From contig CP063848.1 in NCBI GenBank assembly GCA_015277795.1, forward strand, positions 2,418,001-2,482,000: a stretch of DNA of 64,000 bases, given 5' to 3'. Below, in pieces: positions 19,698-27,423 of this stretch (positions are counted from its first letter, which is position 1; the number at the start of each line of letters is the position of its first letter). A program made the translations under genes and the position numbers. This DNA is from Massilia sp. UMI-21. GTDB taxonomy: Bacteria > Pseudomonadota > Gammaproteobacteria > Burkholderiales > Burkholderiaceae_D. The notes under the pieces are model-generated. The model was not told where the DNA came from. It worked only from the letters and a program-made list of their open reading frames with translations, and ran no database searches.

Positions 19698-19978
19698 TAG
19701 GGAAGCCCGACCCAATATGCTTGATGAGTAGAAAATTTTCGCCGGGTTGCCGAAAAAGCGTCAGTACAGTCCTACAAGGACGGAAGGGCGTTTCTGGCGT
19801 CGAGCCCGTGCGATTTCAGCCCGGTTTAATGATTGAAGCGTAGAAGTTGATGGGTTTTAGGTGTTTTTTGCCGAGCCAATCACAGCGTGGATGGCAATCG
19901 GCGCGGCGCCGACGCGCCAGGCGCAAGAGAATGCGACTACTTGAACAGGACAATACCGGGGGGGGGCTTGGAGAAAAG

Positions 19979-20009
19979 AAAAATGGCCCAGAATCGCTTC
20001 TGAGCCATT
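19979..20009 (-). terminator. Terminator of tRNA-Arg copy 1
   Basis: AATGGCCCAGAA (19982-19993) pairs with TTCTGAGCCATT (19998-20009), with one G-U pair. A-rich sequence on the plus strand just before it (19973-19983) gives U's on the minus strand. It sits 10 bp behind the tRNA. This stem differs from the terminators of the other three copies. Confidence 0.75.
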
Positions 20010-20019
20010 AAAGAAAATT

Positions 20020-20096
20020 TGGTGCGGCTGGCAGGAATCGAACCCACGACCCCTTGGTTCGTAGCCAAGTACTCTATCCAGCTGAGCTACAGCCGC
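20020..20096 (-). tRNA. tRNA-Arg (anticodon ACG), copy 1
   Basis: A 77-nt cloverleaf read on the minus strand. Acceptor GCGGCTG pairs with CAGCCGC, the anticodon stem CTTGG/CCAAG encloses loop CTACGAA with anticodon ACG, and the T arm contains GGTTCGATTCC. The 3' CCA is encoded. It should read CGU and, after A-to-I editing, CGC and CGA. Confidence 0.97.
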
Positions 20097-20107
20097 CCGA
20101 GGCACGC

Positions 20108-20135
20108 ATTATAGCAGTACCGGCCGGATTGGCAA
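20108..20135 (-). promoter_or_regulatory. Promoter of tRNA-Arg copy 1
   Basis: On the minus strand TTGCCA (20130-20135) and consensus TATAAT (20108-20113) are 16 bp apart, ending about 12 bp before the tRNA. The same pair precedes copies 2 and 3. The rest of 20136-20399 shows no gene that I can support. Confidence 0.85.
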
Positions 20136-20399
20136 ACCCCCGTCGATCGCTCCCTGTCAGCACCAAGTAGTCATGTCCCGCCGCGCTAAATAGAGATGTC
20201 CCCCAGGATGCGTCCCAGGGGGGAGGATGGGACAGGGATCGCGATGATGGCCAGGGATGTACTGCGCAGCGGCAAACCAGGCGTTGCCGGATCGCCTGGT
20301 CGAGGAAATGCGCCTGAGCCGGCGATTTGCCGTAACGCCGGGCCGGCGACGCGCACGTCCCCGGGGGCGGCTCGGCCGTGCATGCCGGACGAGCGGGGA

Positions 20400-21041
20400 T
20401 CAGGGACGCTTCAGCCGGCCGATGACGCTCGCCACCTTGGTGGTAATCACGTCGACGGCCGGATCGTTGGCGCCGTGCGGCAAGATGACGTCGGCGTAGC
20501 GCTTGGTCGGTTCGATGAATTGCTTGTGCATCGGGCGCACCGTTCCCAGGTACTGGTCCACGATGCTTTCCAGTGAGCGGCCGCGTTCGGCGATATCCCT
20601 TTGCATGCGGCGGATGAAGCGGACGTCCGCTGCGGTGTCGACAAAGATCTTCAGCGACATCATGTTGCGCAAGTCCGGATCGTACAGGGCAAACAGGCCT
20701 TCGATCACGACCACCGGAGCCGGTTTCACCGGGATGGTCTTGTTGGAGCGGTTGTCGATCGTGAAGTCGTACTCGGGCATCTCGATCGGCTGGCCATCGC
20801 GCAGGGCCTGGACGTGCTGCACCAGCAGCGGCCAGTCGAAGGCCTGCGGGTGGTCGTAGTTCTGCTTGCGGCGCACTTCGGGGGACAGTCCGGACTGGTC
20901 GCGGTAGTAGTCGTCCTGCATCACGACCGAGACCATGTCGGCGCCGAACGACGCCAGCACCTGCTGGGACACCGTCGACTTGCCACTGCCGCTGCCGCCG
21001 GCGACGCCGATGATAAACGGGGGGAGGGAAATCTCATTCAT
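20400..21041 (-). CDS. udk: Uridine kinase
   Basis: A 213-residue cytoplasmic enzyme that phosphorylates uridine and cytidine in pyrimidine salvage. The P-loop GVAGGSGSGKST is at residues 11-22. Downstream are the kinase-family segments DDYYRDQSGL (about 44) and YDHPQAFDWP (about 63), VVIEGLFALYDP (about 104) and RRMQRD (about 132). I chose the ATG at 21041 (MNEISLPPF) because family similarity begins there and the longer frame runs into tRNA copy 2. It lies between tRNA-Arg copies 1 and 2, all on the same strand. Confidence 0.92.
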   Translation of the reverse strand: MNEISLPPFIIGVAGGSGSGKSTVSQQVLASFGADMVSVVMQDDYYRDQSGLSPEVRRKQNYDHPQAFDWPLLVQHVQALRDGQPIEMPEYDFTIDNRSNKTIPVKPAPVVVIEGLFALYDPDLRNMMSLKIFVDTAADVRFIRRMQRDIAERGRSLESIVDQYLGTVRPMHKQFIEPTKRYADVILPHGANDPAVDVITTKVASVIGRLKRP

Positions 21042-21155
21042 CCCAGCATGATACCGGAGCGCCACCCGAACCGACAGGGGGAGGGGCTGGCCCTGCTTGT
21101 CCCGGCCCCACGCCAAGGCGGGCGGAGCAGCGGCGGAGCAAAAACCGACGCAACG

Positions 21156-21187
21156 AAAAAAGGGACCAGATTCTTCAATCTGGTCCC
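21156..21187 (-). terminator. Terminator of tRNA-Arg copy 2
   Basis: GGGACCAGATT (21162-21172) and AATCTGGTCCC (21177-21187) form an 11-bp perfect stem with a CTTC loop. Six A's on the plus strand precede it. The same module follows copies 3 and 4. Confidence 0.9.
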
Positions 21188-21195
21188 TCGTATTC

Positions 21196-21272
21196 TGGTG
21201 CGGCTGGCAGGAATCGAACCCACGACCCCTTGGTTCGTAGCCAAGTACTCTATCCAGCTGAGCTACAGCCGC
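21196..21272 (-). tRNA. tRNA-Arg (anticodon ACG), copy 2
   Basis: The same 77-nt sequence as copy 1, including encoded CCA. Its start lies 221 bp before copy 3 with a nearly identical surround, so copies 2 and 3 are a tandem duplication of a complete promoter-tRNA-terminator unit. Confidence 0.97.
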
Positions 21273-21283
21273 CCGATGCACGC

Positions 21284-21312
21284 ATTATAGCAGGCCGTTC
21301 GCGCATTGGCAA
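21284..21312 (-). promoter_or_regulatory. Promoter of tRNA-Arg copy 2
   Basis: TTGCCA (21307-21312) and TATAAT (21284-21289) with a 17-bp spacer on the minus strand. Confidence 0.85.
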
Positions 21313-21376
21313 AACCTCATCGGCGCCCTGCAGGAGATGGCGTTCGCGCTGCCTCCGCCCGTGCGCGCCCGCAACG

Positions 21377-21408
21377 AAAAAAGGGACCAGATTCTTCAAT
21401 CTGGTCCC
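21377..21408 (-). terminator. Terminator of tRNA-Arg copy 3
   Basis: The same 11-bp stem and CTTC loop as at 21156, with the same six-A tract, shifted by exactly 221 bp. Confidence 0.9.
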
Positions 21409-21416
21409 TCGTATTC

Positions 21417-21493
21417 TGGTGCGGCTGGCAGGAATCGAACCCACGACCCCTTGGTTCGTAGCCAAGTACTCTATCCAGCTGAGCTACAGCCGC
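21417..21493 (-). tRNA. tRNA-Arg (anticodon ACG), copy 3
   Basis: Identical to copies 1, 2 and 4 across the tRNA body, with encoded CCA. Confidence 0.97.
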
Positions 21494-21504
21494 CCGATGC
21501 ACGC

Positions 21505-21532
21505 ATTATAGCAGGGCTTCGCGCATTGGCAA
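21505..21532 (-). promoter_or_regulatory. Promoter of tRNA-Arg copy 3
   Basis: TTGCCA (21527-21532) and TATAAT (21505-21510) with a 16-bp spacer. Confidence 0.85.
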
Positions 21533-21547
21533 AATCTCATTGGCGTG

Positions 21548-21625
21548 TCGCCGGATTGACTGCCGGATTTGCCGGCGAATCTGCCGCCGCATCTGCCGCC
21601 GAATCTGCCGCCGAATCTGCCACAC
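21548..21625. repeat. Degenerate 12-bp tandem repeat between tRNA copies 3 and 4
   Basis: About six imperfect copies of a unit like GCCGCCGAATCT (variants with GGATTT, GCATCT). It fills the extra space that makes the copy 3-4 interval 46 bp longer than the copy 2-3 interval. It is non-coding. Confidence 0.7.
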
Positions 21626-21643
21626 CAATGTGCGCCCATAACG

Positions 21644-21675
21644 AAAAAAGGGACCAGATTCTTCAATCTGGTCCC
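21644..21675 (-). terminator. Terminator of tRNA-Arg copy 4
   Basis: The same 11-bp stem module as at copies 2 and 3, with the plus-strand A tract at 21644-21649. Confidence 0.9.
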
Positions 21676-21683
21676 TCGTATTC

Positions 21684-21760
21684 TGGTGCGGCTGGCAGGA
21701 ATCGAACCCACGACCCCTTGGTTCGTAGCCAAGTACTCTATCCAGCTGAGCTACAGCCGC
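21684..21760 (-). tRNA. tRNA-Arg (anticodon ACG), copy 4
   Basis: Identical tRNA body. TATAAT is conserved on the minus strand at 21772-21777, but the -35 region is not TTGCCA (best is TTCCGC with a long spacer), so this copy may be weaker. Confidence 0.97.
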
Positions 21761-21867
21761 CCGATGCACGCATTATAGCAGCGCGTCCCGGTTTGCGGAA
21801 GTCTCATTTTTTTCCGCAGGCCAACGAGCTCTGGTAGATTAGCCGGGTTGGATCATCGAGGACTCGT

Positions 21868-24800
21868 ATGTTTGCCTGGAAGCCGGGATCGCGCCTTGCC
21901 CTGTGCGCCCTGATATTGCTGTCGACCTGGGCCGGTGCCGCCCTGGGCGCGCCGCGCAGCCTGCGCTTCGAGCGCCTGTCGATCGAGCAGGGGATGTCGC
22001 AGCAATCGGTGCTGACCATCCTGCAGGACCGGCGCGGCTTCATGTGGTTCGGCACCCAGGCCGGGCTGAACCGCTTCGACGGCTACCGCTTCACCGTCTA
22101 CCGCAACGACCCGGCCAAGGCCGACAGCATTCCCGACAACTATGTGCTGGCCTCGTACGAGGACGGGCAGGGGCGACTGTGGTTCGGCACCAAGGGCGGA
22201 CTGACCCGCTTCGACCACGCCAGCGGCAGCTTCGTGCGCTACAGGGCCCCGGACGCGCCGGACCGGCGCGCCGCCGGCCCCAACGCGGGCCGCGCCTATG
22301 CCGGCAACCGCGCGGTACTGGCGATCCAGCCCGCGCCCGGCGGCGGATTGTGGCTGGCCACCGGCGACGGCCTGCAGTTCCTCGACCCCGTCACCGGCCG
22401 CCTGCGCAGTTACCGCCACGACCCGGCCGACCCGGCGACCTTGCGCGACAACCGCGTCAGCGCGCTGGCCCTCGACGGGCATGGCAACCTGTGGATCGGT
22501 ACCGCGGCTGGCCTGGACCGCTTGCCCGCGGGCGCGGAGCGCTTCGAGCATCACGACGTCGACCCGCGCGACCCGCAGCGCAACACCGTGCTGGCGCTCT
22601 CGATGGGGCCGCGCGATACCCTGTGGATCGGCACCGCGGCGGGACTGGAGGCGTGGCGCCTGGGCGACGGGACGCCGTTCGCCCAGCCCCAGCGCCGCCG
22701 CGTCGGCAGCCAGGACGGTCTCGGCGAGTCGCGCGTGAATGCCCTGTATCACGACGGCGGCAGCACCCTGTGGGTGGGCACCGACATGGACGGCCTGAAG
22801 TGGCTGGACCCGGCCACCGGACGCTTCCTCAGCTACCGCAATGATCCGGCCGACCAGCATTCGCTGTCGGACAACCAGGTCAGCGCCATGCTGGTGGACC
22901 GGACCGGCACCCTGTGGGCAGGCACGCAGTTCGGCGGCGTCAACCGCACCGACCTGGCCAGCGGCGGCTTCGTGCGCTATGGCGGCAACGATGGCCTGGG
23001 ACGCGCCAAGGTGCGCGCGATCGCGGAGGATCCGGACGGCAGTGTCTGGATCGGCACCACCGGCGACGGCCTGATGCGCATGACGCGGCCCGGCGAACAG
23101 GTCGAACGCGTCGGCAGCGGCGAGCTGCCGGGCGAGGTGGTCACCGCGCTGGCGCACGCCGGCGGCCGCACCTGGATCGGCACCCCGACCGGCCTGGCCT
23201 GGCGCGATGCGGCCGGGCGCTTCGGCCGCCGCGCGCTCGGGACCAATCCCGGCGTCAACTACGTGCAGGCGATCCACGCCGGGCGCAGCGGCACGCTGTG
23301 GATCGTCACGCGCGGCGGCCTGGCGGCGCTGGCGCCCGGGCGCGGGCCTCTTGATGACCGGATGCGCCTCTGGCGCCACGACGACGCCGACCCCGGCAGC
23401 CTGGGAGAGAACTACGGCTTCACGGCGCTGGAAGACCGCCAGGGCATGGTCTGGATCGGCACCGAGACCGGCCTGGAACGCTTCGACCCGGCGAGCGGAC
23501 GCTTCGCCCACTTCCGGCACGACCCGGCCGATCCGCACAGCCTGCGCCACAGCCGCGTCTATTACTTGCTGGAGTCGGCGCGTGGCGAGCTGTGGGTCGG
23601 TACGGCGGGCGGCCTGCACCGCATGCAACGGGAGAAGGGCCGGGTGCGCTTCCGTTTCTATCCGTTCGGCAGCGGGCCGGAGGCGCGGCCGATCGGGGCG
23701 ATGATCGAGGACGAGCATGGCTTCATCTGGGCCAGCACGACCACCGGCATCACGCGCATCGACCCACGCTCCGGGGCCACCAAGAGCTATACCGCCAAGG
23801 ATGGCCTGGTGGACGGCTCCTATTTCGTCGGCGCCGCCATGCGCAGCAGCGATGGCCAGTTCTGGTTCGGCGGCGTCAACGGCCTGAGCTCGTTCATGCC
23901 GGATGGCGTGCGCGACAATCCGTATGCGCCCGAAGTCGTGATCACCGACTTCCTGGTGCTGAACCGCTCGCGCGCCGCGCCCGACCTGCACCGGCAGTCC
24001 GAGCTGACACTGTCGTACCGCGATTCGGTGTTCGCCCTCGAATTCGCCGCGCTGCACTACGCCGACCCGGACGGCAACCGCTACGCCTACCAGCTGGAAG
24101 GCTTCGACCAGGGCTGGGTCGACGCCGACGCCCGCCGGCGCTACGCGACCTACACCAACCTCGACCCGGGAAGCTATGTGTTCCGGGTGCGCGCCAGCAA
24201 CAAGGACGGCGTCTGGAGCGCGCAGCCGGCCGTGCTGCACATCACGATCACCCCGCCGTTCTGGAAGACCTGGTGGTTCCGCACCCTGGCCGTGCTGGCC
24301 ACGCTGGCGCTGTTCACTGCCGGCTACCGGCTGCGGATCCGCGCCCTGGTCGCACAGAAGCTGTTGCTGGAGCAGGAGGTCGGCGCGCGCACCACCGAGC
24401 TGCGGCGCCAGAAGGAGTCGGCCGAGCGGCGCAAGCGCGAGGTCGAGGAACAGAAGGAAGTGGTGGAGCAGGCGCACCGCAACATCGCGCTGCTGTCGGA
24501 TGTCGGACGCGCCCTGACCGCCAACCTCGACCGCGAGGCCATCATGCGCACGCTGTACGAGCAGGTGCATGCCCTGATGGACGCGACCCTGTTCGCGGTG
24601 GTGCTGCGCCACCCGGAGCGCGGCATGCTCGAGTACGCGTATGCGGTGGCGGACGGCGAGCGGCGCCCCGCGTTCGAACTGGCGGAAGACCCCGACCGCC
24701 ACCTGGCCGCCTGGGCCATCGTGCGCGGACGCGAGGTGCTGGCCGGGCAGCCGCGGCATGCGCTGCCGCACGCCTTGCTGGACTACCTGCCGGCGTTGCC

Positions 24801-25845
24801 CTCGGAGCGCGCGTTCGAACTGGCGCTGCCCTGCGCCTGGCGCGCCGGCATGGCGCCGCGCTCGCTGCTGATGGTGCCGGTGGTGGTGGGCGAACGGGTG
24901 CTGGGCGCGCTGACGGTGCAGAGCCCGGCCGCCCAGGCCTACGGGCAGGTGCACCTCGACATGCTGGAAACCCTGGCCGCCTATGCCGGCGTCGCGATCG
25001 ACAATGCCAGCGCCTACCACCAGCTCAAGGAGACCCAGGCCCAGCTTGCGGCCCAGGAAAAGCTGGCCTCGCTCGGTTCGCTGGTGGCCGGCGTCGCCCA
25101 CGAGCTGAACACCCCGATCGGCAACAGCCTCCTGATGGCCAGCACGCTGCAGGAAAAGACCAGCGACATCGCGGCGCGCTTCGACAATGCCAGCCTGCGC
25201 CGTTCCGACCTGGTCGACTATGTGGCGGCCGCGCGCGAGGCCGCCGGGCTGATCATGCGCAGCCTGCACAATGCGGCGGACCTGGTCAACAGCTTCCGCC
25301 AGGTGTCGGTCGACCAGGCCAGCGCGCAGCGGCGCCGCTTCGACCTGGCCCAGGCCTGCCAGGAAATCGCCGCGACCATGATGAACAAGGTACGCCTGGC
25401 CGGCCACCGGCTGGAACTCGCGGTGCCGCCGGGGATCGTGATGGACAGCTTCCCGGGGCCGCTGGGACAGGTCCTGATCAACTTCGTCAACAACGCCTTG
25501 CTGCATGCCTTCGCCGGACCGGGCGGGGGCATGCTGCTGTCGGCCACCCCCGTCGAGGGCGGCAGCGTGCGCATTGAATTCCGCGATGACGGGCGCGGCA
25601 TCGCGCCGGAGCACCTGGCGCGCATCTTCGATCCGTTCTTCACCACCCGCATGGGACAGGGCGGCACCGGACTGGGGCTGAACATCAGCTGGAACATCGT
25701 CGCCACGCTGCTGGGCGGGTCGGTGCGGGCCGAGAGCCAGCCGGGGCAGGGTGCGGCCTTCATCCTCGAGCTGCCCTTGCGCGCCCCCGAGCCGCAGGCG
25801 GCCGGGCCCGATGCGCAGCCGCCGGCGCCGGCCGGCGGCAAGTAG
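21868..25845 (+). CDS. Two-component propeller sensor histidine kinase
   Basis: A 1325-residue membrane kinase. Signal peptide (1-28), then fourteen WxGT-type propeller repeats (for example LWFGTKGGL, LWIGTAAGL, VWIGTETGL) to about residue 690, enough for two seven-bladed propellers. A Y_Y_Y domain (about 700-790), one TM (about 806-828), a coiled coil (about 835-880), GAF (about 885-1050), HisKA with His1078 (GVAHELNTPIGN) and an ATPase domain (about 1190-1310, GGTGLGLNIS) follow. There is no receiver or DNA-binding domain, unlike Bacteroidetes HTCS proteins, so it needs a separate regulator, which is not adjacent. The start is supported by GAGGA. Confidence 0.92.
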   Translation: MFAWKPGSRLALCALILLSTWAGAALGAPRSLRFERLSIEQGMSQQSVLTILQDRRGFMWFGTQAGLNRFDGYRFTVYRNDPAKADSIPDNYVLASYEDGQGRLWFGTKGGLTRFDHASGSFVRYRAPDAPDRRAAGPNAGRAYAGNRAVLAIQPAPGGGLWLATGDGLQFLDPVTGRLRSYRHDPADPATLRDNRVSALALDGHGNLWIGTAAGLDRLPAGAERFEHHDVDPRDPQRNTVLALSMGPRDTLWIGTAAGLEAWRLGDGTPFAQPQRRRVGSQDGLGESRVNALYHDGGSTLWVGTDMDGLKWLDPATGRFLSYRNDPADQHSLSDNQVSAMLVDRTGTLWAGTQFGGVNRTDLASGGFVRYGGNDGLGRAKVRAIAEDPDGSVWIGTTGDGLMRMTRPGEQVERVGSGELPGEVVTALAHAGGRTWIGTPTGLAWRDAAGRFGRRALGTNPGVNYVQAIHAGRSGTLWIVTRGGLAALAPGRGPLDDRMRLWRHDDADPGSLGENYGFTALEDRQGMVWIGTETGLERFDPASGRFAHFRHDPADPHSLRHSRVYYLLESARGELWVGTAGGLHRMQREKGRVRFRFYPFGSGPEARPIGAMIEDEHGFIWASTTTGITRIDPRSGATKSYTAKDGLVDGSYFVGAAMRSSDGQFWFGGVNGLSSFMPDGVRDNPYAPEVVITDFLVLNRSRAAPDLHRQSELTLSYRDSVFALEFAALHYADPDGNRYAYQLEGFDQGWVDADARRRYATYTNLDPGSYVFRVRASNKDGVWSAQPAVLHITITPPFWKTWWFRTLAVLATLALFTAGYRLRIRALVAQKLLLEQEVGARTTELRRQKESAERRKREVEEQKEVVEQAHRNIALLSDVGRALTANLDREAIMRTLYEQVHALMDATLFAVVLRHPERGMLEYAYAVADGERRPAFELAEDPDRHLAAWAIVRGREVLAGQPRHALPHALLDYLPALPSERAFELALPCAWRAGMAPRSLLMVPVVVGERVLGALTVQSPAAQAYGQVHLDMLETLAAYAGVAIDNASAYHQLKETQAQLAAQEKLASLGSLVAGVAHELNTPIGNSLLMASTLQEKTSDIAARFDNASLRRSDLVDYVAAAREAAGLIMRSLHNAADLVNSFRQVSVDQASAQRRRFDLAQACQEIAATMMNKVRLAGHRLELAVPPGIVMDSFPGPLGQVLINFVNNALLHAFAGPGGGMLLSATPVEGGSVRIEFRDDGRGIAPEHLARIFDPFFTTRMGQGGTGLGLNISWNIVATLLGGSVRAESQPGQGAAFILELPLRAPEPQAAGPDAQPPAPAGGK

Positions 25846-25863
25846 CGACGCGCGGCGCGACGC

Positions 25864-26811
25864 TCAGCCGGCGATGTTCTGCGGGCGGCCCGCGGCCCAG
25901 GCGTCGATGTTATCGACCAGCATGTCGGCCAGGGTCTGCATCGCGCCGGCGCTGGCCCAGGCCACGTGCGGAGTCAGGATGAAATTCGGCAGGCGCAGCC
26001 GCAGCAGCGGATTGTCGGGCAGTGGCGGCTCCTGGCCGAGGACGTCGAAGCCGGCGCCGCCGATGCGGCCGCCTCGCAAGGCCTCGGCCAGCGCCGCCTC
26101 GTCCACCAGTCCGCCGCGCGCGGTGTTGATCAACAGGGCGTGCCGCCGCATCAGGCCGAGTTCGCGCGCGCCGATCAGGTGCCGGGTCTGGTCCGTCAGC
26201 GGCAGGTGCAGGCTGACGACGTCGGATGTGGCCAGCAGTCGGTCGAGCGGCAGTTGCGGCACGCCGGCGTCCTCGATGGGCGAGCGCGAGGTGGCCGCGA
26301 CCTCCATGCCGAAGGCGCGCCCGAGCTGGGCGACGCGCTTGCCCAGCGCGCCATAGCCGACGATGCCCAGGCGGCTGCCGGCCAGGTCGCCGATCGGGTG
26401 GTCGAGCAGGCAAAAGCGGCTCGAGGCCTCCCAGCGCCCGGCTTCCACGTCGGCACAATAGGCCCGCAGGTTGCGGCGCAGCGCAAGCAGCAGCGCGAAG
26501 CAGTGCTCGGGCACCGACACCAGCGAATAGTCGCGGATGTTCGATACCACGATGCCGCGCGTGCGGCAGGCCGCGAGGTCGACGTGGTCGGTGCCGGTGG
26601 CGGCGACCGCCACCATTTTCAGGTCGGGCAGGCGCGCGATCGCGGCGGCGCGCAAGGGCACCTTGTTGGTAACGGCCACGCTGGCGCCGGCCAGGCGCGC
26701 GACCACCTGGTCCTCGCTGGTGCCGGGATGGTCCTGCCAGCGGTGCGCGAATGCGGGTGGGCGAAGCCGGGCCTGGAGGCTGTCGCGGTCGAGGAAGACG
26801 ATTCGGTGCAT
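25864..26811 (-). CDS. D-2-hydroxyacid dehydrogenase, glycerate dehydrogenase-like
   Basis: A 315-residue NAD-dependent enzyme. The Rossmann motif GIVGYGALGKRVA is near residue 150. The catalytic residues are in place: Arg in INTARGG (about 236), Glu in GFDVLGQEPP (about 265) and His in LTPHVAWAS (about 288). The pattern is closest to hydroxypyruvate reductase/glycerate dehydrogenase; phosphoglycerate specificity is unlikely because no ACT domain follows. I preferred the ATG at 26811 (MHRIVFLD) to one 21 bp upstream. The gene converges with the propeller kinase, 18 bp away. Confidence 0.85.
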   Translation of the reverse strand: MHRIVFLDRDSLQARLRPPAFAHRWQDHPGTSEDQVVARLAGASVAVTNKVPLRAAAIARLPDLKMVAVAATGTDHVDLAACRTRGIVVSNIRDYSLVSVPEHCFALLLALRRNLRAYCADVEAGRWEASSRFCLLDHPIGDLAGSRLGIVGYGALGKRVAQLGRAFGMEVAATSRSPIEDAGVPQLPLDRLLATSDVVSLHLPLTDQTRHLIGARELGLMRRHALLINTARGGLVDEAALAEALRGGRIGGAGFDVLGQEPPLPDNPLLRLRLPNFILTPHVAWASAGAMQTLADMLVDNIDAWAAGRPQNIAG

Positions 26812-26867
26812 GGCGTGCTCGCGGCGGGACAAAAGCGCATTGTAGCCGCCAGCGCGGCTGGAACGAC

Positions 26868-26892
26868 AAAGGACAGGGCGAACCTGTCCTTT
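26868..26892 (-). terminator. Hairpin terminator after the 26919 gene
   Basis: AAAGGACAGG (26868-26877) and CCTGTCCTTT (26883-26892) form a perfect 10-bp stem. U's at the stem end are three long and are followed by GUCG, so it is moderate in strength. Confidence 0.65.
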
Positions 26893-26918
26893 GCGATATG
26901 GGGGGCCTGGGCGGCGTA

Positions 26919-27221
26919 TTATTGATGGGTGCTGCTGGCGCTGCTGGTGCTGATGATACTGGTGCTGGTTTTGTCCTTGCTGGCCTCGGCCTGGTCGGCT
27001 TCGCGTGCGGCCCTGGCGTCGGCCTCGTCAGCCTTGGCCTTGCTGCTGGCCGCGTCCGGCTTCGCCTCGGCTTTCTCCGGCCTGGCATCCGTTTTCGCAT
27101 GCTGCCTGTCGTGCCTGGCCTCGGCCCTGGCCACTTCCTTCGGGGCTTTGGCATCCGGCGTCTGGGCGAACGCGGAGCCGACGAACAGTCCGGCGATCAG
27201 GGTAGCAAGGATCTTGCGCAT
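26919..27221 (-). CDS. Small secreted Ala/Lys/Asp-rich protein
   Basis: A 100-residue protein with a signal peptide (residues 1-19, FVGSAFAQ). The mature part is low complexity, mostly Ala, Lys, Asp, Glu and Arg, and probably disordered or a single charged helix. A Ser/Thr-rich end (TSTSIISTSSASSTHQ) follows. The ATG at 27221 has an AGGAAAG site. The function is unknown. It is divergent from ligD with about 200 bp between them. Confidence 0.7.
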   Translation of the reverse strand: MRKILATLIAGLFVGSAFAQTPDAKAPKEVARAEARHDRQHAKTDARPEKAEAKPDAASSKAKADEADARAAREADQAEASKDKTSTSIISTSSASSTHQ

Positions 27222-27423
27222 GGTGCTTTCCTGGTTCGGGTTGGAAACCGGGACCCCGTCGCCGGGCATCCCCATGTCACTGGGCATTCAACGCCGCCGC
27301 GCGAGCCCGCGTTGACGGGCTTTACATCCGGTTACAAGTCGGATGATACGGTTAGCTGCCGTACAGTCGGGCCGGCCAGCACGGTCCTACACTGGCCGCA
27401 CGCCGATAGCCGGGAGGTGCCAC

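Noticed and set aside
19958..19966. Run of nine G's as a slippery regulatory tract
   Set aside because: It is 12 bp beyond a tRNA terminator and not in a promoter or coding region, so no role can be argued.
20136..20399. Possible gene or IS remnant between tRNA copy 1 and udk
   Set aside because: Translations in all frames gave no recognisable protein and no terminal repeats were found.
20020..21760. CRISPR-like spacing of repeated sequence
   Set aside because: The repeats are four whole tRNA genes with promoters and terminators, not short direct repeats with spacers.
21853..25614. 1253-codon frame on the minus strand
   Set aside because: Antisense to the propeller kinase, whose repeats, TM and kinase motifs are unmistakable.
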